Below are positions 47,063 through 59,219 of a stretch of DNA of 64,000 nt, piece by piece. The stretch spans positions 766,809 through 830,808 of the forward strand of contig JAJEKV010000139.1 in NCBI GenBank assembly GCA_021234155.1, read 5' to 3'. Under the pieces are notes generated by a model that saw only the letters and a list, made by a program, of their open reading frames with translations, did no database searches and had not been told where the DNA came from. This DNA is from Isoetes taiwanensis. Its lineage: Eukaryota > Streptophyta > Lycopodiopsida > Isoetales > Isoetaceae. Position 1 is the first letter of the stretch. Each line of letters opens with the position of its first letter. A program made the translations under genes and the position numbers.

Positions 47063-47550
47063 TGTAGAACTATGGTATATCATACATTTCCTTCCATTGT
47101 TATAAGTTGAGAAAATGAAATCTTTTTAACATACAACCTTTCCTATGCATACCAAGTTTGTACACTTGGGTATATGCGCATTAGATATCATTAGATTAGG
47201 TAACAAGCCTTTTTGGCGATAAGATGGTTAACAAGATTGCGTGATAGCGAGCGGGGGAACAAATCATTGAAACGAGAGCAAAAGGAATATTCCTTAAAGA
47301 TTCCCTTTTTTTTTACTAAAAAGGGGGTAAAAGCGAGGTTAAAAAAAATGCATGAAATTCTATTTTGCCCCCAAATGACTAATTTTTTTTTGCAACGAAA
47401 AAATTGACTTTTTTAAAAGTGTCACTTTTCTCGGCAAATAGAATGTTCTTAAAGTATGTTTTAAGAGAAAAAACTCTAATTTCGAGGAGGATAAAATATT
47501 TAACAAAAATTGAAGTAAGTCATGGCTGAAACTGTAGTATTCTCAAAATT
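47063..47550. other. Spacer between LINE and element II
   Basis: AT-rich sequence with several T and A runs. No gene or repeat recognised. Confidence 0.4.
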
Positions 47551-47559
47551 TGAAGATAG

Positions 47560-50500
47560 AATCTTCATATTCACATCACAAAATTCTGATCTTTTTCTAA
47601 GACTTCGGAGTTATGTGCAAAAAAGTGAGGAGTGATGAGAGGGATCGGGGCGTCATCATGTTCATTTATGCCATCCTCATCACCTTCACTTCTTTCAACT
47701 GTCACTTTCGAGGAAGTGCTTGAGTTATCTTCCTCATCACTATCAACAGATGGTGAAGCATTGCCACCACCTTCTTCATCATCTTCTTTGTAATTACAAA
47801 AAGCTTTTTAAGCAAATTGATAGTCCTCTGGGCGTGAAGCGATTGTCGATTTTAATTTAAAATCATAGCACAATATAGTCCGTCATTAAGGTTCAGCTTC
47901 GTCCCTACAACCCACCTTCTTAGACTTTCTCCCTTTTCCTTGGCTTCTCATTTCTAACTCATATCTACCTTCAAAAGCATTTTCGGCGTGTTGCAAGCCA
48001 ATGAATCTTGAGTTTAGTGACTAAGCCTTTCTCCTTGACCGTGTCAGAAGCACTTTTGCTATCGAGCGGTTAGACCTTTGTCATCTTCCTCTCGGTCGGA
48101 AGAGCAATTAGCATACTTTTGGTAATTTACGTGATATTACCTTGAGGCTCATTCTGCGTCTTGGTCAGGGGTACATGACTCGATCCTCCTCGTCTTCTCT
48201 ATGCGGGTGCAAATGTAGCATTGCTTGGACACCTTGGTCTTTGGGGTTGATGGAAGGTGTTAGGCCATTGAAATGGTTCTTGCAAGCTGTCTTAGAGCTA
48301 TATTTTTGTACAACAATTTTACGTTAGAAAGAAATTACTCCACCACATCCGATCTTCTTCTAAGAAGTACTTAAAAAGCCGAGGAAATTCCATTTTCAAT
48401 GGCTTTTAAGGATGACTCTGAAGTACTTTTTCTTACCTTGGACTCCTTAGGATTTTTGAGAGGAAGTTGCTCATTGCGTTCTATGAAGGAAGTTAATGCG
48501 GAATATATTTAAGGAAGCGTAATCCCTCGATGGACTCCGGTCCTTACTTGTGGTATACTTCTTCCCACAGAAGCTTTGGCCATCCTTCAAGTAGAACTTG
48601 ATGTGATGTTGAAAGGTGAGATCATTCAACTTGTTCCTGACTTGTTCTCTGTTTGAGCGTTGAGAGAAAACAAACTCTCACGAAATCAGCGATCTCTTTA
48701 AGAAGATCGACCACTTGGAGTAGGAGTGTAAGAATCTTCAATAATTCAACTAAAAGCGGGGAAGACGAGAAAGCCTTCTTCCTTCTAAAGTAGCTGAGAA
48801 AATCTCTTTGAACATTTGGTCAATCTGATCATGAGTGTGGCCTACAAGTAAGAAACCGAGCTTCACTTTTCTAAAGATCCCTAGCTCCACTAACATGGCC
48901 TGATGATGCAAAGAGTGTTTGATTCTTATTCTCCCTTGTAGTGTTGTCAAGTTGCGGATAAAAGACTTTGGTGGTAATTGCTCTTGCTACGCACATGACC
49001 TTGTTAAGAATTGTAATTGTGAGGTTGGTCACCATGCAAGTTTCGATCGTCAAAAATACTTTGCACTTTAGACTTCCTTTAAAGACCATAGCTCCTACAA
49101 GGTGGACCTTAACAAAACATTCCTCTGGCACATCTTTAGGAATGTTCAAAAAATGGTAGAGTTGTTTTTTTTGGTCCATTCCATCAATCACAAATGACAT
49201 GTATTGCGATTGGGCGTTCAAGAGCTTTTTTTTCATTGCTTGGCAAGCTTTCTTCTCTCTGTTGCTTGTTGTTCACGATTAATGCAGCAAGGTTACATTG
49301 CACAATATCGTAGAAGAAATCAATTCAAAGCATTTTCTTTAAAACAAGTGAGAGATTGGAGAACGTGAGCTTACTTCTTTTTCGACCTCTTTGTCTTTCT
49401 GCGGTTTCGTTGGCTCTTTAATTACGCACACCTTGAGCAAGCGGACATTCTATGTTTTCACGGGAATTTTCACAAGGCGAATTCACTTTTCCACGATCGG
49501 GTGAAGTGTGAGTATGAGATGTGTTGAAGCTGAGTGCAAGTCTCTTTGTACTCATTAAAAATCTTTTTTGGTGATGTTATCGGTTAAATGATACATGTTC
49601 TTTGTTAGGTAGCTTCTCACATGTTTCTCTAAAATATTTCTCCATCCATGACCACAAAGACAAGGGCATGCATGGTTACAACTCTTCTTGGTCCACAATG
49701 ATCATCGATTCTTTGGATTTTTGTCGATCTTTTATGTATTCTAGACATTACGGTGGATCCTAAGCGGTGGACAACCATAAAGCATTTCGGCAAACTTCTT
49801 CACGGTTAATGTAGTGCAAGAAGGTGTTGCGGTCTGGTCTTACATGATAAGCTAAGTAGGCATTCAGTGCGCCAATGTCATGGAACCGTAGTTGTCTCTA
49901 GCGCTTCGTAATTTAGCCATGTTAAATTACATTGATGCAACCCAATGAGCGACATTTAGTTCTCAAGAGTCTCCCTCATTTTGTGTTCATCCATAAGATT
50001 TTTCTTCTTCTGAGGAGGAGCAAGCCCTCAAACCAAAATCCACCTTGAATTTCTTTGAAGATTGATTGGAGAACATGTAATCTCTTTGGTCCTCGTTGGT
50101 GTTTTCATCTTACGATGAAACTTCTACTCTGGGGGTGACTTCCTGTCACGAGTGGTGTGTTTGTAGAGGAAAAGCAGACCACGTGAAGTTGTTCCCCGGA
50201 AAAGGCGGTGGGGCGGTGTTAAAGGATGGTGATGGCCCATAAGAGGTTGTGGCATCACCGTTCTTGTACCATCTTGAAAAGGAGTTCTTGCAAACATCTC
50301 CTTTTAGAGCGGGAACTCTGCAAATCCATGTGTCTAGCAACCGTTGTGTGAAGAGGAGTGCATCTTTGGGCGTCGTCCTCATTTGTAGTGAAGTCTGGTG
50401 AGAGAAATTGTAGTGAATCTCCGCGGTCTTCTTTACTTCTGTGTTCCTTGTATGTTTGAATGAAGCGGGGCTAAGCTACAAGCGGGGGGTAGCTTGTTCT

Positions 50501-50800
50501 TGAACACCCATTGTTGTGGAGCTTCAGAGGTCCGGGGATGGAACAAAGGGTGGTGGCAACATGCTCCGAACGGGACTTGGTGGCGGTTGGAAGGGTGGTG
50601 GAAGTCCATTCACGTCTTTGGACTTCGGTGTGTCTTGAGAAGCAACAACGATGAAGTAGAGGTAGGAGTCGGCGAATCTTGGGTCTTGATGAAATAACAT
50701 TGTTCCCAAAGCGTGTCCTCCCGAAACTAGACGAGTTTGAGACAACAAAAGTCTTTGGAAGCTTGTTCACGGCGGTTCGTCATTTAACAAGCTGCAAAAT
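47560..50800 (-). pseudogene. DUF7869-like transposase gene remnant (element II)
   Basis: The best preserved piece is 49236-48740: SQYMSFVIDGMDQKKQLYHF, PKDVPEECFVKVHLVGAMVF, NLTITILNKVM, PQLDNTTRENKNQTLF, then in another frame LVELGIFRKVKLGFLLVGHT-HDQIDQMF. The ordered D...LDN-REN-KN...GHTH-IDQ pattern is that of transposase-like proteins I know as DUF7869. Upstream on the minus strand lie a Cys-containing segment near 49700-49600 (CNHACPCLCGHGWRNILEKH) and Pro-rich, exon-like pieces at 50770-50146 (SPVRSMLPPPFVPSPD). Downstream, 47790-47560 is an acidic tail (EDDEEGGGNASPSVDSDEED) ending in a stop. Multiple frame breaks mean it is dead. It diverges from the methyltransferase remnant across a shared 51-kb region. 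Confidence 0.6.
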
Positions 50801-51149
50801 AGTAAAGAGATTTGAGAAACCTTCTGTAGTCAGAGCTTTTCTTATTCGAATACACGCGTGTACAAGTAGAAGTTCGATTACTAATCAAGTTAAAGTCAAA
50901 ATAAAGCTATTCTGGAATACGGGGAGTAGGATAATAGAGCCAAACGTATTCAGCTTCACATAGGAAAAGTGCAAGGCAAAGAAAATGATACCTTAAAAAG
51001 GAAATTTCGCCTTGATTCGCGTATTCAGGTCCTACGAGCTCAAAATTAAGCCCGGCCGGTAGCCGATTAAAATATTAGAGGCTGTATTCCGATTGACATA
51101 GAGAAAAATGGAGAGGTGAGTAAGAAAGTACAGCGTACAATCATTTTAT

Positions 51150-51450
51150 GTGTCATTTTGTTATTCCCGAATACACTATCGCCTTCACTTGAAGGCGAAA
51201 GTGTATTCCGGGAATACATTTGCCTTCACTTTCGAAGGCAAAGTGTATTCGAATACACTTTCGCCTTGGCGAAAGCGTGTCGGAATACTTTGGCTTACCC
51301 TCGGTCGAAAGTGTATTCCGGTCGGAATACATTTGGCTTACACCCTCGGTCGAAAGTGTATTCCGGACCCTCGGAAAACACTTTCGGGATCCAGGAATAC
51401 ACTTTCGGCTGAAAATATAAAGTGTATTAGGAATACACTTTTTCATTCAG
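51150..51450. repeat. Palindromic GTGTATTC/GAATACAC array between the divergent genes
   Basis: At least ten copies of AAAGTGTATTC or GAATACACTTT lie in 300 bases, several fused head to head as GTGTATTCCGGAATAC-like palindromes, separated by CGCCTT, CCTCGGTCGAAA or TTTGGCTTAC phrases. Position and orientation mixture suggest protein-binding sites between two divergent transcription units. Frames reading through both strands are artefacts of the palindromes. Confidence 0.88.
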
Positions 51451-51639
51451 TTCGAAAGGTCTTTTCTTGCGCTATTTTTAGGCTTTTTTTTTTTTTAGAC
51501 TTGTTTAAGCCTGTTTTTTTGTCAAGGTTGCACTCTTGTTTTGGCCTTTTTTTGTCTTTTTTATGCTTATTTTTTTTGTCTTTTTTTCTTTTTGTTTAAG
51601 ACATTACGTATTCGGAATAGTTTTATGCTTCTTTTTTTC

Positions 51640-53370
51640 ACTAAAAAGTCGTGTTTACACACAAATGTGTCACCGGCAAGAAGGCAGAAGAAACATCGGA
51701 AAAGACCCTCTAACACGGCGAAAACCACCCCTGAGATGGGTTGATGACGATCGTCGCCATTTATTCTGAGAACTTCAAACTCGGTGGTTCTTCACAAAAT
51801 CTGACTGGAAAGTCTGACACCCTTACTTTCTTACATGTCTGTCAGACCACGGTGCAAAAAGATGCGATGACGGAAATTTATCCGTAACCATACAAGCTAT
51901 GAGTGATGTAGGCTGGGAGTCGGAACGAGAGGGAGACTATCCTTTGGCGTCCCAAGGTTTCATTCATGTTGACAAAGCCTTTTTCGGAATTGTCAAAAGT
52001 GAACCAGCGCTTAACTTTACAAGTATGTGTCGCACTACATCAACAAAAAACCGCCAAGTGTAATAATCAATGAGATTGAAGCACAACAAGCGAAGACTTA
52101 AACCCAGTGAGTCGGGCGGGGGAAGAGGAAGATCATGGGAGTCCTTGATGAGCCCATCGGGAACCCATCGGGGGTCATCGGATGGAGGGTCCCAAACAAC
52201 AAGCGGATGTTCCCCGGTGCGCCAAAGAAACAAAAGCGGGCCAAGACCACCATAGCCGCTAAGGAACCAAAAGGCGGAAGGTACAATGCAGCTTGATGTT
52301 GCTGAAATCACCGAGGAACAACCAAAGAACGAAGAAGGGAAAGGGCAAGGCTCACAGGGTGGCCATTAAAGAAAAGAAGGTGGACAAGACCTCGGAGAGG
52401 ATGGAACAAATAAATCTTAACAAGTATGTTCAAGGTGTAATATACTTGCCCGGTAACTTCCATGAGGTTGCCACTCAAAGAATGAAGGTGGCGCTTCCGT
52501 TCGAAAAATCTATCTTGACCATTTAAGAAATTTGAAGAATGAGAATAAGGAGCAACCCAATGCCCATGTTGCTCCAATTGTTGTTCTTGTTGATAGATCC
52601 CGGTGCATGGACCCCAAGGACTCTGACGGAGAAAATCTGAGATACTTACATGCACTATGTCCTTTGGGGAAACCACGGTTTCAAAGCAAAGGAGACAGTT
52701 ATACAAAGAAAAAAAAAACAAGATATCTCTCGTGCTTTCTTATTTGTTCTTGTGGCTCCAGACGAAGAAGCCAAAATCGTTGCCAACACGCACAATGTTG
52801 ACCAAATTTAATATAAAGCTGAAAATGAGCTTTGTGGACAAAATCGGGGAATATATGATATTTAAAGAAAAATATGGAGATGATTTGAAGAAACCACAAT
52901 ACTCATTGGGCCCGGAAGGAAGCGTGTGCTATGGAGTCTTTGCCTCAAATCTGACGAGGCTAACAAGCAGATCTCTAATACCACCACGACAAGCTGGTTT
53001 TAGCCTAGCCTTGAGAGATGGCGAGTAAGTTGTTTTGTATTACGGAATACCCCCAGCCCTCAGCGATATCGCTTTCTTCTCTCCAGTTTGGGACCTCCAA
53101 AAGCGAAATATTCACCATGTTCGGCGTGGTGATTTGAAAAGCAAAGGAAAGGTCTCAGAAAAAGAAAAAAAGATCCGGCGTCCCCAAAAAGGAAATGACA
53201 ATCAACGTGTGGCGAAATCACGGGGCTTCCACGGATATATATATACTAGAAAGGCCTCTTTGCAAAAGGTTGTCGATAAAAAATTTACACTCGAAGAAAT
53301 GTCAAGGAGCTCCACAAGTAAGAATGCCACTTTGGATTTTTGTTTGGTAGGAAGAAGTGTAGTTTGAAAA
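51640..53370 (+). pseudogene. Plus-strand exons upstream of the methyltransferase remnant
   Basis: Exon-like open pieces share strand and order. 51859-52020 contains DDGNLSVTIQAMSDVGWESE and ASQGFIHVDKAFFGIVKSEP before a GTATGT donor-like site. 52387-52640 contains ERMEQINLNKYVQGVIYLPG and ATQRMKVALPFEKS, then after a frame change NAHVAPIVVLVDRSRC. 52690-53030 contains YLFLWLQTKKPKSLPTRTM. 53225-53367 contains GYIYTRKASLQKVVDKKFTL. I recognise no family; they may be the N-terminal region of the protein whose C-terminal domain is the methyltransferase. Confidence 0.4.
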
Positions 53371-53389
53371 ACACTGGCTTACACGAGAA

Positions 53390-53620
53390 AGACAACGTGT
53401 ATTCCGGAATACATGTTGGCCCACACACAGGAAAGAAAGTGTATTCGGAATACTCTTTGGCCCAGACGGGAGACAAAGTGTATTACGGAATACACTTTAA
53501 CCCTCCCGTGAGAGACAAAGTGTAACACTTTGGCTCACCACCACGAAAATAAAGTGTATACACTTTTGCTTTGTAATGTGAGCAAAAGTGTCCCGAGAAT
53601 ACACTTTGCTTCTACGGTTT
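53390..53620. repeat. Second GTGTATTC/GAATACAC array
   Basis: About eight copies of AAAGTGTATTC, GGAATACACTTT or related words, again partly palindromic (GTGTATTCCGGAATACATG near 53398). They are separated by GGCCCACAC/GGCCCAGAC-like phrases. It lies between two exon-like pieces of the plus-strand gene, so in a presumed intron. Confidence 0.85.
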
Positions 53621-53687
53621 TAAATAGTTCTTTCTTGTTGCTTTCCTATTTAGTTTTCTTCCTTCTAACGTTTGTATGATATTACAG

Positions 53688-55155
53688 CCCGGAGAAAAAT
53701 GTCATCACATGTCAAACTGCAATGGAACAATTAAATGTTGACAAGCTGGGAAAGGTGCAAAACTTTTATCCTATCGCAACCTCGGACGAAAAGGATTGTC
53801 CGATTATCATGTAAATTTTGAAGGTTTGGGTATGTTGCTTTGTTTTTATATTGTTGTTTTCTTGTTACTAAGGCGTTCTTTTTGCGAGCAAAAAGAAAAA
53901 CAAAGACATCTTGGGAGGGCTTCATGCATTTAATTCGGGACGGTAAAAGAAGAGAGGGCGATGGCGGACGGTTGTTAAGGATTACGAGCCCTCCGATTCT
54001 GAAAAGGTTTACAATGTTAGATCAAAATAACCTATTCTCTATTGTACCGCGGTGATTGCACCAAATTAGTTCGAATCAATAAAGCCCCAAGATTTTACCT
54101 TGGTAATAGGCGACCTTCCTTATGGGTTTAAAGGCGAAGAGCGGCCCTTCTGACGACCAGCCATTTAAAAAACTTCGAGTTTAGCGGCTTTTCGTCGGCT
54201 GACATAAAACAAATTACTACGACAAAACATTGGAGGGTAGTATTTCACTCAAGCATGCAATCGGGTCTTGTGGAAGCCACTTCAAGAATCACTTCGGTTC
54301 GCACGCCAAAAATTTGGTTATGAAAATCTGGTTTGGTAAGCACTTATTACGGAATACACAAGTCCTTTTGTTTTCAATACCTTTTTTTTTTTTGGTAGTT
54401 ACAAGCTGTAGCATTTTAAATTCTTGTTAGGAGTTTCTATTCGAATCGTTTCTTTTTAGGTACTTAAATCCTTCTTTATTTTTAATTTTCTTAGGTATAA
54501 AACAAATATTAATTACCATGGTGGAGGCCCGGTACTAGAAGTAAGGTCGAATATCTCCATGTGGCTTATTGGGTTTCGACGAAAAGCGTTACAATGGAAC
54601 ACTTCAACACGGTGACATGCGGAACTTTTCAAAGCGTGTTGGAGTTTCCAGGCGTATTCTACGAAATTTGCGGGACCCTAGTGCACAAGGAAGAATAGTG
54701 AATCACTACCGAAGCCCGCAGAAACTTATTAACCATCTTCTGGACATGTTCTCGTCCCGGAGATTGGGTGCTTGACGCATTTTAAATCTGGTACAACTAT
54801 TGCTTGTGCACTTAAGAAGGGCCGTAATTGTGTAGCTGTTGACATTGACAAGGGAGGATGTGTACGGTTCATCAAGATGAGACTTTCGCGCCTTACCAAC
54901 TCTACCGGCGAGAATCAAGAGTTGGGGGCAAAGTCTAATTCGATTTTGCTAAGATGACATCTTGGAATCTGACCTCCTTTCACAAGGCTCTTTGGAAGAT
55001 GAAGCTACATTTGCGGAAATTTGAAAAAGTTGCTCTAGCTACAATCTACAGGAAGCAACCACCAACCGCGGAAAAGCCTAGGTCACGGAGAAAGGTGAAA
55101 AGAAAGAGTCCGATCAAGGCCGAGGCGACAAGAAAAATGATGAAGTTAATTTAGA
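53688..55155 (+). pseudogene. Beta-class N4/N6 DNA methyltransferase domain remnant (element II)
   Basis: In shifting frames the plus strand reads, in order: EKNVITCQTAMEQLNVDKLG (from 53690); FTLVIGDLPYGFKGEERPF (54093-54150), equivalent to catalytic motif IV (D/N/S-P-P-Y/W); SMWLIGFDEKRYNGTLQHGD (about 54554-54620); LINHLLDMF then RPGDWVLDAF (54724-54786); and SGTTIACALKKGRNCVAVDI (54794-54850), the AdoMet-binding motif I region. Motif IV before motif I is the beta-class order. A Lys/Arg-rich tail follows (55060-55120). A frame change and an in-frame TAA split WVLDAF from SGTT, so the enzyme is dead. The family methylates exocyclic amino groups of adenine or cytosine in DNA. Neighbours are a divergent transposase-like remnant and GTGTATTC arrays, so it looks like transposon cargo. 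Confidence 0.65.
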
Positions 55156-55159
55156 TCTC

Positions 55160-58100
55160 TAACAGTTCAAGTTGTGGATCTTGATTGACATTTATTATTG
55201 ATTGCCATATTGATATGACACAAAACCCGATAATGAAATTATTATTATTGTGTTTACTAAATTTGTGTTTTTTTTTTCGACCTCTAATAAATTACGTGCT
55301 CATGTCTCAAATCAAGCTATTTTCACGCTTAACTCCAAAACCAAAGTAGGTGTCCAAAGAGTACCCCAAAATAGGCCAAAAAAAACCGATACTCTGAAAC
55401 TTTGAACCTCTCTTAAAAGGCCCAATTTTTGAAGTCATAGTGCTTTTCTAAAGGAATCTTTGAAGCGGAGTCTTTTAACACTCCGTTTAATTGCAACCTT
55501 GTTGGTTGTTGATATCACGTGTAACATAAATCGTCGATCAAGCCTTGAAGTGATTTTATGGCGGGGAGCAATTGGATTCATCAATGGCTTTAGTTCAACT
55601 TTTTAATTCTTGAAACGAAATCACTTGACTGCCTTGATTGCCTAAATCTCTCATCAACATACAAGAGGCATGCTACAATGCAGGATAGAGCATTGACTAC
55701 AACATATCAAGGATGGTTTACAACAGAAGCCCCCAACAAGGTTTGGGGATAATGTCATGGGCAACTTAACTAGGTTGGGCATTTAATGGAACTGTCCTGA
55801 CTGAAAGAAGTTCAAACGGCACTTCCTAGGAAAGAACGAAATTTATTAGGGTCTTTTATGAGTGTGTCTCATTTATATGCCATGGGAAAGCAGAGTTTAA
55901 GCTATGTGAATAAAATATTACACTGCTGGAAGATCAGATAAATGTACCAAAAGATGCCATTCTGCATGAATCGCGTTTCCATTATCTTGCACGAACCATT
56001 TTGCTAGTTCCGATATTAAGCGCTTTCAAAACATTAAAACAACTACTATAGATTTGTATGAGCACGATAGTTCTTATCGAATTGCCAGATTGTTTTTGTA
56101 CTCGGAAGGACAAGCCGAAAGAGTTCAAACGAGTTTGCTATAGCGACAAGAGCTCTAAAGCGATTGCATAGATATGTGGAAATAATAGGGTTCCAAATCA
56201 AGATGAGGAAAGAACTGCAGTATACAATAGATACCAAAAAGTGATGCCGAACAAACAATTAGTGCTATTATTTCTTGTTTTAGGGATATCTTTTGCGTTG
56301 GTTTTTTGAACGAACTGCACAATCAAACAATGAAAATCTTCATAAAACAACACGGTTTGCAATGTATAGGCTCCCAAGAAGGATAATCTTTTTTTTTCAT
56401 AAGTAGAAGCATAAGAAGCCTAGAATGAAGATATACAGTTCCACACAAATGTTCTGTCTCATGCACACTTATGGAAGGAGAATTAAATGGCTTTGTTGGC
56501 TCTGGAAGGAGAAGTAGATGGCTTTGTTGGCTCTGTGTAAAAGTCCCGATACATTGCAATCAAAATTTTCATAGAGCTTTGTATTGGATATTATCATACA
56601 TTTACCTTCTATGACTAATGACATATATTGTCCAAACTGCTAGAATAAGAAATATAGAGATGCCGACCATTCAAAACGTAGCAAAAAAAGAACTAAAATC
56701 ATTGTAACTACCAGCACCACTTGTCCTGAAATAGAATATTTTCGGACATATTAAAACAAGTGATCTCTAGCTAACACGACTCAATAGTATATTAAAGAAG
56801 ATAGATATGAAAATCTTATGAAGAATTGGACGTATCATAGCTTTGAATTTAATATTTTTCTACAATCTGCTAAGCTACATGATAATTGAATTGAATATAT
56901 TGATTCTTCAAGGCAAGAACTAAAGTTAAATAATTTCAAGCATCTTATCAGTGACTCCTGGTATGATGAAAAGATGACCTTAAGTAAATGCACAGTGTAA
57001 GAGGCCTATATCCTTCAGATTGATACGACCTTTTTATTTTATTGACGGTTTTCCATTTTTGTTTTGAATCATAAAACAATAGCAATAAACGCAGCCAATT
57101 GATGGATAAGCTCACATGCATGAATTGTATCCTTCATATGAATCTTTGTGTATGGGAGAGAAAGAGGCGATTATCTTTGAAGGCCTCGTCATTCTCGCTT
57201 AGTAGAAACGTTCCTCTTACAAACAATGACCAAAATATGGCCTCCTTATACAACACTTTTATTTACCACCTCTTTATTTGGGATATCATAAACAATGGAA
57301 ACCACAAAAACTACTAGCAGTATGGCAGGTTTGGGGCAGAAGTGGAAAGGGAAGGATGTAGATGAAAGAAAGAAACACAAGAAGCTTATGAACAAGCTTA
57401 TATACTTCAACTTCTGCCCAAAGGAAACAATTCCGTTATTATGGAGAAAACTTTGATGTTGAAGCCAATGTAAAGGTCCAGAGATTCAACCATTTATCTT
57501 ATGTTTGCTTTTTGAATGTAAATGAAAAACACAGAAATAGTTGTCTCTATAGATTGTGAAGTTGGCCCACTAGTTATTGCAACTTCTTTTCTTAGTTTCT
57601 TTCTAGGTGATAAGAAACATATACGACGAAGAGCAGAGGAACAAGCAAAATAGAGGTTACAAAAAACTCGGAAAGACATTTAAACACACTCCTAGTCAAG
57701 CTCAACGACATTTGCCACATCTAAATTGATACTTCAGCCCACATGGATGTTCAATTTTAAGAATGTAAAAGAGCTATTTTATTTAAAATGTATATTATAT
57801 CTGTAATCCCTAACTCTTAACTATGAAAACACTAGGATTTCCATCATATATTACCCCTGTTGTTGTAATATGTATATTAGACATGTCCGCATAAGGTTCG
57901 TTGTACATGTTAATGTTCCTAACAAAGATCATCTGCTCACCTAAAATGACAATTATAAAAAGCCACTATGAATAGTTAAATCTAGCCTCATGCTTGCTTT
58001 GGAACTCACGACATGAAAGAATTGAGTTAAATATCTTTCATATATTACAAAAGATTTTGCATAAATTTTCATTGAAGAACTTCAAAGGGGGTGTAGGGCA

Positions 58101-58700
58101 ATAATTGTAAATTATAACCAACGATTTGTTCCAAGTACTAGCTTGCCCAAACTTTGGAATAACAAAGTCATAAGAATGATTTAGCCCTTTAAAACTTTGT
58201 GGCATTCCTTGCTCCTGCTTCTAGCCATCTCCAACAAGCCAAATTCAGTCAACCAGTTTTTTAAGCATACCTACAAACCCGGCAAAACCTATTCAAAATT
58301 GAAATTTTTAGGTAATTTTTTTCTTAGCATTTTGGAAGATTCTATCAAACTAAAAATATTCTATTTCAAACTATAAATGGAGATGCAACTTGTATGGGCC
58401 TACAAAACCATATTTCGAAACCAGTGCATATGGTTTAGAATTTATGTTCACATTGAGAACCCAATAAAACAATTTACTTAAAGCATGGCTTTGCAATATC
58501 ACGACTTTGCAAGCGTTAAGCAATGTTGTCTATGTTATGTTATCAATTGCTATATTATCCCCAAAGAAGTCTCAATGAAGCACCCAACACAACCCAAGCA
58601 TGACCCATACAAATTGAAATGAGAAATGGACGCCTCTATTATATAATGCTCCCCAATGGGGATAGGTTCAATACCGCAGACGTTTTATATGTAATCACGA
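55160..58700. other. AT-rich region, no gene seen
   Basis: Short frames on both strands lack family signatures. The only structure noted is a 31-base tandem duplication at 56473-56534 (GGAAGGAGAATTAAATGGCT / GGAAGGAGAAGTAGATGGCT). Confidence 0.45.
56473..56534. repeat. 31-base tandem duplication
   Basis: Two adjacent copies ending GGCTTTGTTGGCTCT, differing by a few bases. Confidence 0.88.
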
Positions 58701-58739
58701 TTATTAAGTATGATATGTCACAAATTTCTCATATAATAC

Positions 58740-59215
58740 ATAAAAATACGGCAAAAAATAATTAAAGTAGGAAGATTTTCGGCATTATCACGAAAAGAAC
58801 TAAAGCACCCTCGAAAAGTTTTTTTGCATAATAAAACATTGAAAACCGATTGTTTTGCATCATTGAAACAACTTTCGCATAAAGCGAAAACAATGAAAAC
58901 CGCATTCATGAAAGAAGAAGAAAAAAAAAATCACACACAAGTTTGAAATTTGAATTTCGCATACGCAGTTTCCACTAAAGCGCGTATGCGAAAGTTTTTT
59001 CGTGATAGAACGGTAAAAAATTTCGGCAGATAAATTTGAATTTGAATTTCGCTGCACGCTAGCCTCCACCAAAAGCATTACCACGAAAAGTTTTTCACGC
59101 ATTACAAAAAAGATAAAGCCGTCTGCCGAAAACGTTCTTTGGCGACGCTAGCTTAGAAAGTTTCTCACAGACGCGAAAATTTTTTTTTTCTGGCCGGCGA
59201 GAGAAAATACGTGAA
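58740..59215. repeat. CGAAAAGTTTTT motif cluster with inverted and direct repeats
   Basis: CGAAAAGTTTTT, GAAAGTTTTTTCGTGA and related words recur five to six times. A perfect 12-bp inverted repeat (TTTCGCATACGC, 58955-58966 and 58982-58993) lies inside. A ~90-base block starting AAATTTGAATTTCGC is repeated with divergence at about 58945 and 59033. It is probably a small degenerate DNA element; no gene. Confidence 0.65.
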
Positions 59216-59219
59216 ATAG

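Noticed and set aside
51150-51599. 149-residue plus-strand frame across the GTGTATTC array
   Set aside because: Palindromic repeats keep both strands open; the C-terminal Phe/Leu run comes from a T-rich tract.
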